Part shown: positions 26,906-35,439 of the stretch, in pieces | How positions within the stretch are numbered: the first letter of the stretch is position 1 | Layout: each line of letters starts with the position of its first letter | Assembly (NCBI GenBank): GCA_965216335.1 | Contig: OZ244154.1 | Location: 806,001 to 870,000, forward strand | Direction: 5' to 3' | Source of the DNA: JAHEJE01 sp965216335 | GTDB lineage: Bacteria; Pseudomonadota; Alphaproteobacteria; Rhizobiales; Aestuariivirgaceae | DNA length: 64,000 nt | Translations under genes and position numbers: made by a program | Notes under the pieces: model-generated | Told to the model about the DNA's origin: nothing | The model's input: only the letters and a program-made list of their open reading frames with translations | Databases searched by the model: none

Positions 26906-27425
26906 TTTCCGCTCTTGCGTCCGCAAGAGCGTGCGTTCACGGACTGGCGCAAAGCTAAGTCGCTTTGCTTGTCCTGCCACGCAGGGAGAGTGCCTGACGG
27001 CTCCCGCCCGAAACCGGTTGCCCGGTTGGGTTTTTGGTTTCCGCTCTTGCGTCCGCAAGAGCGTGCGTTCACGGACTGGCGCAAAGCTAAGTCGCTTTGC
27101 TTGTCCTGCCACGCAGGGAGAGTGCCTGACGGCTCCCGCCCGAAACCGGTTGCCCGGTTGGGTTTTTGGTTTCCGCTCTTGCGTCCGCAAGAGCGTGCGT
27201 TCACGGACTGGCGCAAAGCTAAGTCGCTTTGCTTGTCCTGCCACGCAGGGAGAGTGCCTGACGGCTCCCGCCCGAAACCGGTTGCCCGGTTGGGTTTTTG
27301 GTTTCCGCTCTTGCGTCCGCAAGAGCGTGCGTTCACGGACTGGCGCAAAGCTAAGTCGCTTTGCTTGTCCTGCCACGCAGGGAGAGTGCCTGACGGCTCC
27401 CGCCCGAAACCGGTTGCCCGGTTGG
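26906..27425. repeat. 132-bp unit in four tandem copies
   Basis: Units begin at 26906, 27038, 27170 and 27302; the last lacks only the final bases. As read, the copies look identical. Each has a hairpin CGCTCTTGC-GTCC-GCAAGAGCG at its start and a second, shorter hairpin AACCGG-TTGC-CCGGTT followed by GGGTTTTT at its end. Because 132 is a multiple of three, all frames that lack a stop within one unit stay open across all four on both strands, so the long open frames here are not good evidence for protein. Probably a non-coding minisatellite. Confidence 0.85.
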
Positions 27426-28099
27426 CAAATCGCCAGGTGTACGCGCTCATCGTTCGGCTGCTCGGGGCCGGCCTTGAAACAGATAGGCAAACCCTTCACC
27501 GCCAAACGCCTTGGATAGACGCTGGCGCTTTCGCACCAGGGGCGCACACCGGATGCTGGAACCCTGAGCCCGGACCATCAGGCACAACACAATGGCCCGG
27601 TCCAATCTGCAAGACCTGATCCATCTTCGCTGACACCTCCGTCTCGGGGGCGGACCCTTTTCAACCTGTCCAACCAGGCGCCGCCCCAAACTCCAGAACC
27701 GCTCCACCTGCCACCGATCCGAATGGTCCGATCGTTTCCCACTGGGTAACCAGGGCAAGTGGTGCAGTATATGTACCTGTTTTGTTCCTATTTGTCAAGA
27801 GAATAGTTACTACCGGTGATTCATTCAAGACAGAAGAGTCCGGATTGAAAAAGGCGCCTGTCGTTCCGGTACCGGGTCAGGTCCGGCACAGGCGTCGGCC
27901 GAAAGCCAGGAGTTTCTCAAAACACTCCGGCACTCGTGGTTCCGGACCCCGGCCTTCGCCGGGGTGACGGTACGGGAAACTCTCTCGTTGGAATCGTGCC
28001 GCTGGGTTGTTTTTTTGGATGCAACGAGTACGAGGCAGTCCACCCGTTCAACACTTTGCAGCGTCCGCGACGGTTCAATGGATCGACTGCCACACAGGA
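27426..28099. other. Intergenic stretch without a convincing gene
   Basis: No frame here shows a recognised domain. It holds a near-match to a LexA operator (27773-27787), a GC-rich hairpin CCCCGGCCTTCGCCGGGG near 27945-27963 of the kind often scattered in alphaproteobacterial intergenic DNA, and AT-richer patches. It may contain eroded remains of older genes. Confidence 0.4.
27773..27787. promoter_or_regulatory. LexA-box-like sequence (GTAC-N7-GTTC)
   Basis: GTACCTGTTTTGTTC differs by one base from the alphaproteobacterial GTTC-N7-GTTC SOS box. No recognisable SOS gene follows on either strand, so it is either a chance match or the remnant of a lost SOS gene. Confidence 0.2.
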
Positions 28100-28552
28100 C
28101 TAAAACTCGCGCACATGTATCGTGCCTTGCCCGCTGTTCAGAAACTCGACCTCACCGATTCGACGCCAGCCTCTGCGCGCAAGCAGGCCGCCGAGACCTT
28201 CTGTGCTGATGTAAAGCTGATCATAGCCAAGTTGCCGGGCGAGGTTCTCCGCCGCCTCCAGCAAAGCCGTCGCAATGCCTCTCTCCCGCTGTTCGCGGCG
28301 GACCAGCAAACCAACGACTGACGGCGCCAGATTTGTCGCTGTATCGAGACCGAGCGCCACGGTGCCGAGCACCTCATCGCGATGCATAGCCAACAAGCCG
28401 ATTGGCATCTTGTCCAGGTTGCAACGGGCCAGCAGATCAGCCCGGGCATCGCCAGGTCCCCCGGGGCCATAGTACGGCTCCCATTCCAGCTGATACCAGG
28501 CCGACAGTATCGGAATGACTTCGGCGCGATTGGCGAGAAGCTCGATGTTCAT
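28100..28552 (-). CDS. GNAT-family N-acetyltransferase
   Basis: A 150-residue acetyltransferase. The acetyl-CoA-binding motif A is visible as VVGLLVRREQRERGIATALLEAAENLARQLG near residues 78-108, where QRERGIA is the usual Q/RxxGxG/A; LGTVALGLD forms the preceding strands. The substrate cannot be told. The start at 28552 follows a G-rich site. The gene lies between repeat-rich DNA and a small exported protein on the same strand and looks like a normal, intact single-domain GNAT. Confidence 0.8.
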   Translation of the reverse strand: MNIELLANRAEVIPILSAWYQLEWEPYYGPGGPGDARADLLARCNLDKMPIGLLAMHRDEVLGTVALGLDTATNLAPSVVGLLVRREQRERGIATALLEAAENLARQLGYDQLYISTEGLGGLLARRGWRRIGEVEFLNSGQGTIHVREF

Positions 28553-28618
28553 GCCCCAAGCATAGATGATTGCGCCTCACTTGGGCGAGTATCGCGATGG
28601 GGCAGGTGAAAAAGACCT

Positions 28619-28647
28619 GCGGGTCAAATCAAAGCGATTTAACCCGC
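28619..28647 (-). terminator. Terminator of the small exported protein gene
   Basis: On the minus strand, GCGGGT and ACCCGC with inner AAATC/GATTT pairing form a stem followed within a few bases by CTTTTT. It lies 8 bases beyond the stop at 28655. Confidence 0.6.
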
Positions 28648-28654
28648 TTGCGCG

Positions 28655-28930
28655 CTAGCGGCTGATCTTGATGCGGTTGGTCTTGCGATGACCGGTGGTG
28701 AAATTGTGCCGGCGGTCATTGACGCGGACCCGCAGGGCGGCTTGATCACGCTGCAACGAACGATTGACGGAACTGCGCAGATGGTGAGGCGCATTGCTGT
28801 CGTAAATCGCTGAACCGGTTGTGCCGTAAGCAAAAGTGCGGCTTTCGGCCTGCGCCGGCGCGGCAATGAATAACGCCGTCGAGAATGCGGCGGCGGTCAG
28901 TCCTGTGGTGACGATCTTTGTTAGGTGCAT
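28655..28930 (-). CDS. Small exported basic protein, hypothetical
   Basis: A 91-residue protein with a clear signal peptide (hydrophobic core GLTAAAFSTALFIAAPAQA, cut before ESRTF), leaving about 62 residues rich in Arg, His and Asn. No family or catalytic motif recognised. AAGGA precedes the ATG at 28930; the longer frame upstream is not needed. Probably a periplasmic or secreted protein; function unknown. Confidence 0.65.
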   Translation of the reverse strand: MHLTKIVTTGLTAAAFSTALFIAAPAQAESRTFAYGTTGSAIYDSNAPHHLRSSVNRSLQRDQAALRVRVNDRRHNFTTGHRKTNRIKISR

Positions 28931-29285
28931 GTTCAGTTCCTTTTCCATGGTTGAGATTGACAACTCGAATGGCCAATCGCTCGATAGCAAGGAAGGTGGG
29001 GAACGTTCGCCAAATTGAAATGGCTGCAGCATCACAAGTGCGGTCACGTGTTTGCGATGAAAATCCGGCGAGGACAACACGAAACCGTGCATCGATCCAT
29101 AGTCATCCGCCCGGCGCCTGATGGCCCGGTGCGGGCCTTTCCTGGTGCAAAGGACACCTTCCGGCGCCCCGCTCGCCTTTCAACGAAAAATGCACGTCGG
29201 GGCTGCAATAGGGATGACAATGCATCAATTCGACACGCACAGCCCGAAGAAGGCGCTTGTTGGCTTTGCGGCGAAGGTAAGCAAT
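28931..29285. other. Intergenic stretch, no gene seen
   Basis: No frame in this stretch has a recognised domain or a good ribosome site. It should hold the promoter of the small exported protein gene, and it ends at the left border of the IS1182-type element. Confidence 0.4.
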
Positions 29286-30338
29286 GAGCCGATTTTGATG
29301 AAAAAGTCGCCATGATTGGGCCATTGTCAGTTGATTCAGTTCTTCGAGTGATTTGGGAGACTGAAGCCGATGATGGGACCTCGCAAGGAAGCACAAGGTG
29401 CACTGTTTTACGAGTTCGACCTTGACGATCATGTGCCAGGGGATCACCTGCTGCGATCAATAGATCGGTTTGTTGATCTGTCAGACATCCGCTCGCATCT
29501 GCGCCCCTTTTACAGCGACATCGGAAGGCCCTCGGTTGCCCCTGAATTGATGATCCGAATGCTTCTGATTGGATATATTATGGGCATCCGATCTGAGCGG
29601 CGGCTATGCGAGGAGGTTCACCTGAACCTCGCTTACCGATGGTTCTGTCGTTTGGACTTAGGCGATCCGGTTCCCGACCAATCGACGTTTTCAAAGAACC
29701 GGCATGGCCGCTTTCGCGACAGCGATCTTTTCCGGCAGTTGTTTGAGGGCGTCGTTGTCCGCTGCATTGAGGAAGGATTAGTCGGTGGCGATATCTTCGC
29801 TGCCGATGCCAGCCTCATCCGGGCGGATGCCAACAAGCAGAACTCGACGCAGAGAGAAGACTGGAACCCCGATGATCTTGATCCGAGTGCCGTGCCACGA
29901 GCGGTGCGGGAGTATCTTGAGGTGCTGGACGATGCAGCTTTCGGGGCGGCAAGTGAAGTGAAGTCAAAGTTCACCTCACACAGCGATCCGGCCTCTCAGT
30001 GGGCCGGCGCAATGAAGGGGCCGGCTTTCTTCGCCTATGCCGACAACTATCTGATCGATACGGATCATGCCGTGATTGTGGATGTTGAAGCCAGCCGGGC
30101 GATCCGCCAGGCCGAGGTTGGTGCGACACAGACGATGATCCGGCGAACCCGCGAGACGTTCGGCCTGTATCCCGAGATCCTTGCTGCGGATACTGCTTAT
30201 GGTGCTGCTGAGAACCTCAGCTGGCTTTTGCATGAGGAAGGCATCCTGCCGTACATACCGGTCTTCGACAAATCGAAGCGCGCGGATGGAACGTTCCCGA
30301 ACACGGCATTCGCCTTCAACCATGCGACCAATGAATAT

Positions 30339-31615
30339 GGACACTCTGAACAACATCGGCTCTGACCGTCTGGTTGACGATTTTTGATCAGCCTTGAGGC
30401 TTTGGACGGGATTTCTGCCCGCTTGACCGGCGGGCCATGGTTGTTTGGCGTCTTTCGCGCTGCGGTTCACGCCATCTTGCGTTCATGGAACGTGTATCTG
30501 CGGAAATTGTAGGCGAGGTTTGCCATGCCGATCTTGGTCTTGGCCCTTGCCAGACCAATGGTTCGAACCGTGAGCCGCATCGGGCCTTTGATATGAGCGA
30601 AGGGATGTTCGACAAAGGAGCGGATCTTGGAGCGTCGGCTGTTGGCTTTTGATGCCCGCTCACTCATCGCGCGGCCCTTGGGCTTTCTGGTGTGGATGTC
30701 AGCCTTCAAGCCGCGCTTTGCCAGCATCTTCCGGTTCTTTTTCGAACCATAGGCCGTGTCGCCCCAGATATCGGAGGCGGTGTTGTCGGGGTCGATCAAG
30801 CCCTGCAACTCATGGCCGTCATAGCGGGCCGCGTCAGTAACTTCATATTCGCGAACAAAACCATGCACCCGGTCAATCGAGATGTGATCCTTGTAACCAA
30901 ACAGGGGAACGGCGATATCGACCCGCTTGGCGCCGGGATTGTTCGGGTCCGGCTTGGCCTTGGAATAGTTGACGGTCCACCGTGCGTCGCGGTCCTTCTG
31001 GGCCAGCTTGCGGGGCTTCTTGCGCCAATTCTCCGGGATGCCGCCGTCCTTGACGATCTTCTTTTCCTCGTCCGTCATGCGCTGGCGCGGCGCCTGGACA
31101 ATCGAGGCGTCAACAATTTGACCGCCCATCGCCAGATAGCCATTGTCCTTCAAGTGTGCGTCGAAACGCTCAAACAGCACCTTGATCGCACCGGCCTTCG
31201 TCAGGGCTTCGCGGAACCGCCAGATCGTCGTCTCGTCAGGAACCCGGTCACCATCATCCAGCCCCAGAAACCGGCCAAATGAGCGGCGATCCAGAATCTG
31301 ATACTCCGCCTGCGGGTCCGACAGGCCATAAAGCGCTTGCAGCACCAGCACCTTGAACATCACGACAGGGTCCAGCGGCGGGCGACCGCCCTGCGAGCCG
31401 GATTTGTAGCCGAGTACCCTATCCAGATCGGCCCGGAACATCTCGAAATCGACCAGTTCCAGCAACCGCTCCAGTGGATCACCCGCTTCGCTCAGTCGCT
31501 GATAGCGCTCATCAAGATCAAAAAAGCCTCGCTGACCGGACATAAAATCCTCCAATCCAAATCAGCATCATTGAATCATATCCGGCAGGAAATGAGGAGG
31601 TTTTTCAGAGTGTCC
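30339..31615 (-). mobile_element. IS5-family element inside the IS1182 transposase
   Basis: A 1277-base element with ends GGACACTCTGAACAAC (left) and, reverse-complemented, GGACACTCTGAAAAAC (right). The 4-base ATAT is repeated on both sides (30335-30338 and 31616-31619), a clean target-site duplication. It carries one intact transposase gene on the minus strand. Removal restores the IS1182 frame exactly. Confidence 0.9.
30467..31543 (-). CDS. IS5-family transposase
   Basis: A 358-residue DDE transposase, full length. N-terminal GQRGFFDLDERYQRLS and the GSQGGRPPLDPVVMFKVLVLQALYGLSD segment lead to the catalytic Asp in MGGQIVDASIVQAPRQR, the second Asp in DIWGDTAYGSKKN, and the Glu in KIRSFVEHPFAHIKGPMRL. 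The ATG at 31543 has a perfect GGAGG site 6 bases upstream; an ATG 4 codons earlier does not. It is complete and may be active. Host gene interrupted: the IS1182 transposase. Confidence 0.95.
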   Translation of the reverse strand: MSGQRGFFDLDERYQRLSEAGDPLERLLELVDFEMFRADLDRVLGYKSGSQGGRPPLDPVVMFKVLVLQALYGLSDPQAEYQILDRRSFGRFLGLDDGDRVPDETTIWRFREALTKAGAIKVLFERFDAHLKDNGYLAMGGQIVDASIVQAPRQRMTDEEKKIVKDGGIPENWRKKPRKLAQKDRDARWTVNYSKAKPDPNNPGAKRVDIAVPLFGYKDHISIDRVHGFVREYEVTDAARYDGHELQGLIDPDNTASDIWGDTAYGSKKNRKMLAKRGLKADIHTRKPKGRAMSERASKANSRRSKIRSFVEHPFAHIKGPMRLTVRTIGLARAKTKIGMANLAYNFRRYTFHERKMA

Positions 31616-32170
31616 ATATGCCTGCCCGGGTGGCAAACGGTTGAAGAAGTACTGGCGCAAGATGACCAAACCCCGATCCGGGATCAGCAAGGATGGCTTC
31701 ATCCGTTACTATGCGAGCAAGAGCGACTGTTCAGCCTGTGCGCTGAAAGCTCAATGCACCCCGAACCAGCCTGCCAGAAAGATTGCCCGGCATATCTATG
31801 AAGGGGCTCGTGACCTAGCCCGCGAGATCGCCGCGACCGACGCTTATGTCGATGTCCAGCGACGACGAAAGAAGGTCGAGATGCTGTTTGCTCACCTCAA
31901 ACGAATTCTGAAACTCGACCGCCTGCGCCTCAGAGGACCAAATGGAGCCAGAGACGAGTTCCACCTCGCTGCAACAGCACAAAACCTCCGCAAACTCGCA
32001 AAACTCCTCCCAGCGGCAGCGTGAAAACCATCGCCAAGCCCGCGCATCCAAACCCCGCAGGCGGCTAAACAAATCCTTTTTCATCAAAATCAGCCCAAAG
32101 CTGCCGATGCTTCATAGATCTGAGAGCACCAGAATCGAGATCGGAGAGAAAATTCACCGTATTGCCATGC

Positions 32171-32200
32171 GAAGCCCGTGGGTGTCCAAGCACGGGCTTC
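32171..32200. terminator. Perfect hairpin between IS1182 and the sulfotransferase-like gene
   Basis: Arms GAAGCCCGTG and CACGGGCTTC with a 10-base loop. The DNA after it is AT-rich but has no T run. It could end transcription leaving the IS. Confidence 0.5.
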
Positions 32201-32278
32201 GTAGATTTATATTTAGCGCGAGCCAACTGAGTGATAACTACAACTAGAGAATAGCACGTCAGAAGAACGGAGAACGTA

Positions 32279-33265
32279 TTGAAAGAAATCATTTTCCACA
32301 TAGGCTGGCCTAAATCGGGCACCAGCTCGATTCAAGGCCTGTTGGCGCATAACTCGGATCATCTATATCAATTCGGATTTCTCTATCCGAAAATTGAGCG
32401 TTTGGGGAATGCACATCATACGGCGTGCGGGCTTTTCATCAACCATCATGATCCACTGATCCCACCCCCAACTAATGATCTGGGTTACTTATTCGACTAT
32501 CTTGACGCCCCAGAACACCGCCACATCCACACCGTAATTCTCTCTTCGGAGGGTTTCTGTCGGGCGGATTCCATCAAGAATGAGTTGTCACTCCTCAAGG
32601 AGAAGGCTGACGTGAGAGTAATTGCATGCCTGCGCGATCCGCTTATTTGGGCCAATTCACTTATAAATCAATTGGTCAAGATGCGCCTATTTTTTAGTTC
32701 TGAATTAGATTTGGAAGCTCTCGCCGAAAAAATGATTCTTCGAGACTTTAATTACCCCATCCGTTTGCGGTTGTGGTCGGAACACGTTGGCAGAGAAAAT
32801 ATAAAAACAATTGCGCTTGAAGAAGGTAAAGATTTCGCAAAATACTTCTTAGATTCCGTTGGCATTGGCGATCAAATGCTGCCGAACGCACCACCGCGCA
32901 ATACCGAAAACAAATCTCTGAGTCTTGGTTCGTTACAATTAATCCACTGGATATTCCGTCAAAACATCGCTCTTGAGCATTCTAGAAAGGTAGTCCTAAA
33001 TCAGCGACTCCACGAGAGTTCAGAGCGCGAAATACCCAATTTATTGAACCAAAAAATTTCAAAACAGATCCGCTCTCAACGAAGCCAGATCATTGAGGAA
33101 CTTTCTAGGCATTGGTTGGACGGTAAACAATGGGTTGTGGCAGAGCGCGAGCTCCCAGTTTTCAGCGACTTCGGCAAGCTGGACTGCCCGTATATCAAGG
33201 AGTTGGCTGAGAATGTCTTGGGCGACGATCCAGAGCTATTGTCGGAGTTGCGAGACCAACTTTGA
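32279..33265 (+). CDS. Sulfotransferase-like protein
   Basis: A 328-residue protein opening EIIFHIGWPKSGTSSIQGLL, which matches the 5'-phosphosulfate (PAPS) binding loop of sulfotransferases; VIACLRDPLIWANSLINQ near residue 118 resembles the 3'-phosphate-binding RDP...S strand. Such enzymes move sulfate from PAPS to sugars or lipids, often on the cell surface. It starts with TTG preceded by GGAGA. Base use is clearly more AT-rich than the neighbouring core genes, and an IS cluster lies directly upstream, so horizontal gain is likely. Sugar or other acceptor unknown. Confidence 0.7.
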   Translation: MKEIIFHIGWPKSGTSSIQGLLAHNSDHLYQFGFLYPKIERLGNAHHTACGLFINHHDPLIPPPTNDLGYLFDYLDAPEHRHIHTVILSSEGFCRADSIKNELSLLKEKADVRVIACLRDPLIWANSLINQLVKMRLFFSSELDLEALAEKMILRDFNYPIRLRLWSEHVGRENIKTIALEEGKDFAKYFLDSVGIGDQMLPNAPPRNTENKSLSLGSLQLIHWIFRQNIALEHSRKVVLNQRLHESSEREIPNLLNQKISKQIRSQRSQIIEELSRHWLDGKQWVVAERELPVFSDFGKLDCPYIKELAENVLGDDPELLSELRDQL

Positions 33266-33444
33266 CGTCCGTTGCCTTCAAGATTTCTAGCGGAAGAGCT
33301 CTCACAACGAAATGTTGGTCTACTGAGAAACCACTCCACTGGAAGTTTGGCTTCGCGATGAAGAAAGGGGCGACTTGTCCGCGTTGCCGACAACTGTACT
33401 GCCTCCCTTGAATGTCAGCTTTCCCGACCCTGGCCGACCCCCTC

Positions 33445-34260
33445 TCAAATCGGCAAGTCCACCACCTCGTGCTCGGCAAACCCGCAGGCCGAGTAGGCCG
33501 CGAGTTGGGGGGTGCTGATGCCCCTTGGAGCGGTGAAGAGGAGGTTGCCGGCCTGCGGGTTGGCGAGGACCTGTGTTTTGCGCGTCTCGCCCAGCACCGC
33601 CATGGTGCGTTTGGCGATGGCCGGGGCCGGATCGATGAAGGTGACGGGCCACGGCGCGGCCTGTTTCAGGTCGTCGAGCAGCAGCGGGTAATGGGTGCAG
33701 CCAAGCACCACGGTGTCGGTGCGCAACCCCGCGCGCTCGCGGAACACCGGGGCGATTTCGGCCCTGAGATCGTCCATGTCCGGTGGCGTGCCCTTCAGTT
33801 TGGCCTCGGCGATGTCGGCCAGGCGCGGTGCGCCGTGCAGGAACACCCGGCAGTGGAAGGCGAAGGTGTGGATCAGCGTCTGGGTGTAGTCGCGCTCCAC
33901 CGTTCCGGGCGTCGCCAGAACGCCGATCATGTTCGATCTGGTCGCCGCGGCCGCCGGCTTGATCGCCGGCACCGTGCCGACGAACGGCACATCGATGGCG
34001 CGCCGCAGCGCATCGAGCGCCAGGGTGCTGGCGGTGTTGCAGGCTACCACTATGACGTCCGGCCGGACGATGCCGTTGAGCTGCTGCACGACGTGGACGA
34101 TGCGCCTGACCAGGGCGTCCTCGCGCCAGTCGCCATAGGGAAACGCAGCGTTGTCGGCGGCATAGGTGAGGCGCGCATCCGGCCCGGCGGCGCGGATCGC
34201 CCTGGCGACGGTGAGCCCGCCCATGCCGGAATCGAAGATGAGGATGTGGCGGGCGGTCAT
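33445..34260 (-). CDS. murI: Glutamate racemase
   Basis: A 271-residue MurI that makes D-glutamate for peptidoglycan. The two catalytic cysteines are in VVACNTASTLA near residue 74 and VVLGCTHYPLLL near residue 189; the N-terminal FDSGMGGLTV and AFPYGDW segments are also conserved. Length is normal. It lies upstream of nothing obvious on its strand; the trmJ-like gene is on the same strand 192 bases before it with a palindromic repeat between them. Confidence 0.95.
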   Translation of the reverse strand: MTARHILIFDSGMGGLTVARAIRAAGPDARLTYAADNAAFPYGDWREDALVRRIVHVVQQLNGIVRPDVIVVACNTASTLALDALRRAIDVPFVGTVPAIKPAAAATRSNMIGVLATPGTVERDYTQTLIHTFAFHCRVFLHGAPRLADIAEAKLKGTPPDMDDLRAEIAPVFRERAGLRTDTVVLGCTHYPLLLDDLKQAAPWPVTFIDPAPAIAKRTMAVLGETRKTQVLANPQAGNLLFTAPRGISTPQLAAYSACGFAEHEVVDLPI

Positions 34261-34311
34261 GGGGCGGGGTCCGGCATGCTTTGGCTCACGCCACGAGAAA
34301 ACGGGAGGATC

Positions 34312-34382
34312 GGGGTGGGGGTTGATGGAGTTGCCTCATCCGCGGGCTCAAGCTGTGTGGCACCTTCATCAACCCCCATCCC
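34312..34382. repeat. Intergenic palindromic repeat
   Basis: Arms GGGGTGGGGGTTGATG (34312-34327) and CATCAACCCCCATCCC (34367-34382) pair with one mismatch around a 39-base middle. The G-rich wording is typical of dispersed intergenic palindromes in Hyphomicrobiales. It fills most of the gap between murI and the trmJ-like gene. Only this copy is evident here. Confidence 0.6.
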
Positions 34383-34452
34383 TGCCTTCCCTCTTTCTGG
34401 GGGAAGGGGAAACGGGTCCGGCGATCGCCTGTATGTTGCAGGTGCCATCCCC

Positions 34453-35244
34453 CTACCCCGTCCGGTTCGGCTTGGGGCGCAGATGTTGGCGCACCAGGGA
34501 GGCGACGACGCCGCGCAGGGTGCGCACCTCCTGTTCGGTCAGCTCGGCCCGCTGCAGGAGATTGCGCAGGCTGCGCACCATGGTCGGCCGGTTGGCGCGC
34601 GACTTGAAGAAACCCGAGGCATCGAGTTCCGTTTCCAGGTGATCGAACAGGCCGCCCAGTTCGGCCTTCGTGGCCGGCCGGGTGTCGGGCATCTTCAGGC
34701 CCGGCCCCTCTGTCGCCGGCAGTTCCGGCGTCGCCTGGCCAATCGACGAGGCGGTGAGCTTGAACCACTCATAGCCGACCAGCAGCACCGCCTGGGCGAT
34801 GTTGAGCGAGGCGAAATCCGGATTGACCGGCGCCATGACGATGACGTCGGCCAGTGCGATTTCGTCGTTGTCGAGACCCCAACGCTCGCGGCCGAACAGG
34901 ATGGCGGTCTTTTCGCCCCGCCCTGCCCGCGCGCGCATGTCGGCGGCGGCCTCGGCTGGCGTGACCACCTGCTTGACCATGCCGCGCGGCCGCGCCGTGG
35001 TGGCATAGACGAAGTGGCAGTCGGCCAGTGCCGCCGGCAGGTCATCGTGGACCCGGGCGCCTTCGATGATCCAATCGGCACCGGAGGCGGTTTCCCCTGC
35101 CCGTTTGTTCGGCCAGCCGTCGCGCGGATCGACCAGGCGCAGATCGTCGAGCCCGAAATTGCCCATCGCCCGCGCCGCGGTGCCGATGTTTTCGCCCAGT
35201 TGCGGGTTGACCAGTACAACGGCCGGTTTGGCGGCTTGAGCCAT
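34453..35244 (-). CDS. trmJ: TrmJ-like tRNA/rRNA 2'-O-methyltransferase (SPOUT)
   Basis: A 263-residue SPOUT methyltransferase. Motif 1 is VVLVNPQLGENIGTAARAMGNFG near residues 9-31, motif 2 is ILFGRERWGLDNDEI near residue 113, and motif 3 is VMAPVNPDFASLNIAQAVLLVGYE near residue 135, all close to TrmJ, which methylates the ribose of nucleotide 32 in tRNA anticodon loops. A C-terminal helical part (ELGGLFDHLETELDASGFF) matches TrmJ dimers. The trefoil-knot fold binds S-adenosylmethionine. The start is the ATG before AQAAKPAVVLVNP; the frame continues upstream without homology. Confidence 0.85.
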   Translation of the reverse strand: MAQAAKPAVVLVNPQLGENIGTAARAMGNFGLDDLRLVDPRDGWPNKRAGETASGADWIIEGARVHDDLPAALADCHFVYATTARPRGMVKQVVTPAEAAADMRARAGRGEKTAILFGRERWGLDNDEIALADVIVMAPVNPDFASLNIAQAVLLVGYEWFKLTASSIGQATPELPATEGPGLKMPDTRPATKAELGGLFDHLETELDASGFFKSRANRPTMVRSLRNLLQRAELTEQEVRTLRGVVASLVRQHLRPKPNRTG

Positions 35245-35439
35245 GGGGTTCGAGACTTCCTCACGCGCGCGATGCGTCGCCAGGCGGGCCGGCCTGGCAA
35301 CACAACCAACAAGTCGCTCAATAGGCCATCTGTCGTATTTGATCAACGCCTGGTGGTCTGCTAGGAAAACCCTATCCCGCGCTGCAACATGGACCGTCCG
35401 GTCCGCCGCAGCTTCACCCGGCAAACGAGGCGCTCTCAC

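Larger units (their letters stand above)
29370..32024 (+). pseudogene. IS1182-family transposase, interrupted
   Basis: The gene is in two parts, 29370-30338 and 31620-32024, which join in frame (NEY then ACPGGKR) once the inserted element and one ATAT copy are removed, giving 457 residues. Family marks: the start ALFYEFDLDDHVPGDHLLRSID, the DDE acidic residues in IFAADASLIRADAN and ILAADTAYGAAENL, and, in the second part, the Cys-rich SDCSACALKAQC and RRKKVEMLFAHLKRI with the Glu. No other lesion was seen, so the insertion may be recent. The first part now runs 9 codons into the insert before a stop. Confidence 0.85.
29286..32096 (+). mobile_element. IS1182-type element, split by an IS5-type element
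   Basis: Near-identical ends mark the element: GAGCCGATTTTGATGAAAAA on the left and, reverse-complemented, GGGCTGATTTTGATGAAAAA on the right. Without the 1277-base inserted element and one 4-base duplication it is about 1.53 kb, a normal IS1182 length. It carries one transposase gene on the plus strand, broken only by the insertion. The exact outer bases and any target duplication are uncertain. Confidence 0.75.

Noticed and set aside
26906..27425. The four tandem repeats as a CRISPR array
   Set aside because: The unit is 132 bases with no unique spacers between copies and no cas genes nearby.
26597..27619. A 340-residue open frame across the 132-bp repeats, and matching frames on the other strand
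   Set aside because: The unit length is a multiple of three, so a frame open in one unit stays open in all. Several frames on both strands are open at once, there is no ribosome site, and the content is low-complexity Arg/Ser.
33412..35364. A 650-residue plus-strand frame across murI and the trmJ-like gene
   Set aside because: It is antisense to two clear genes and has no recognisable domain.
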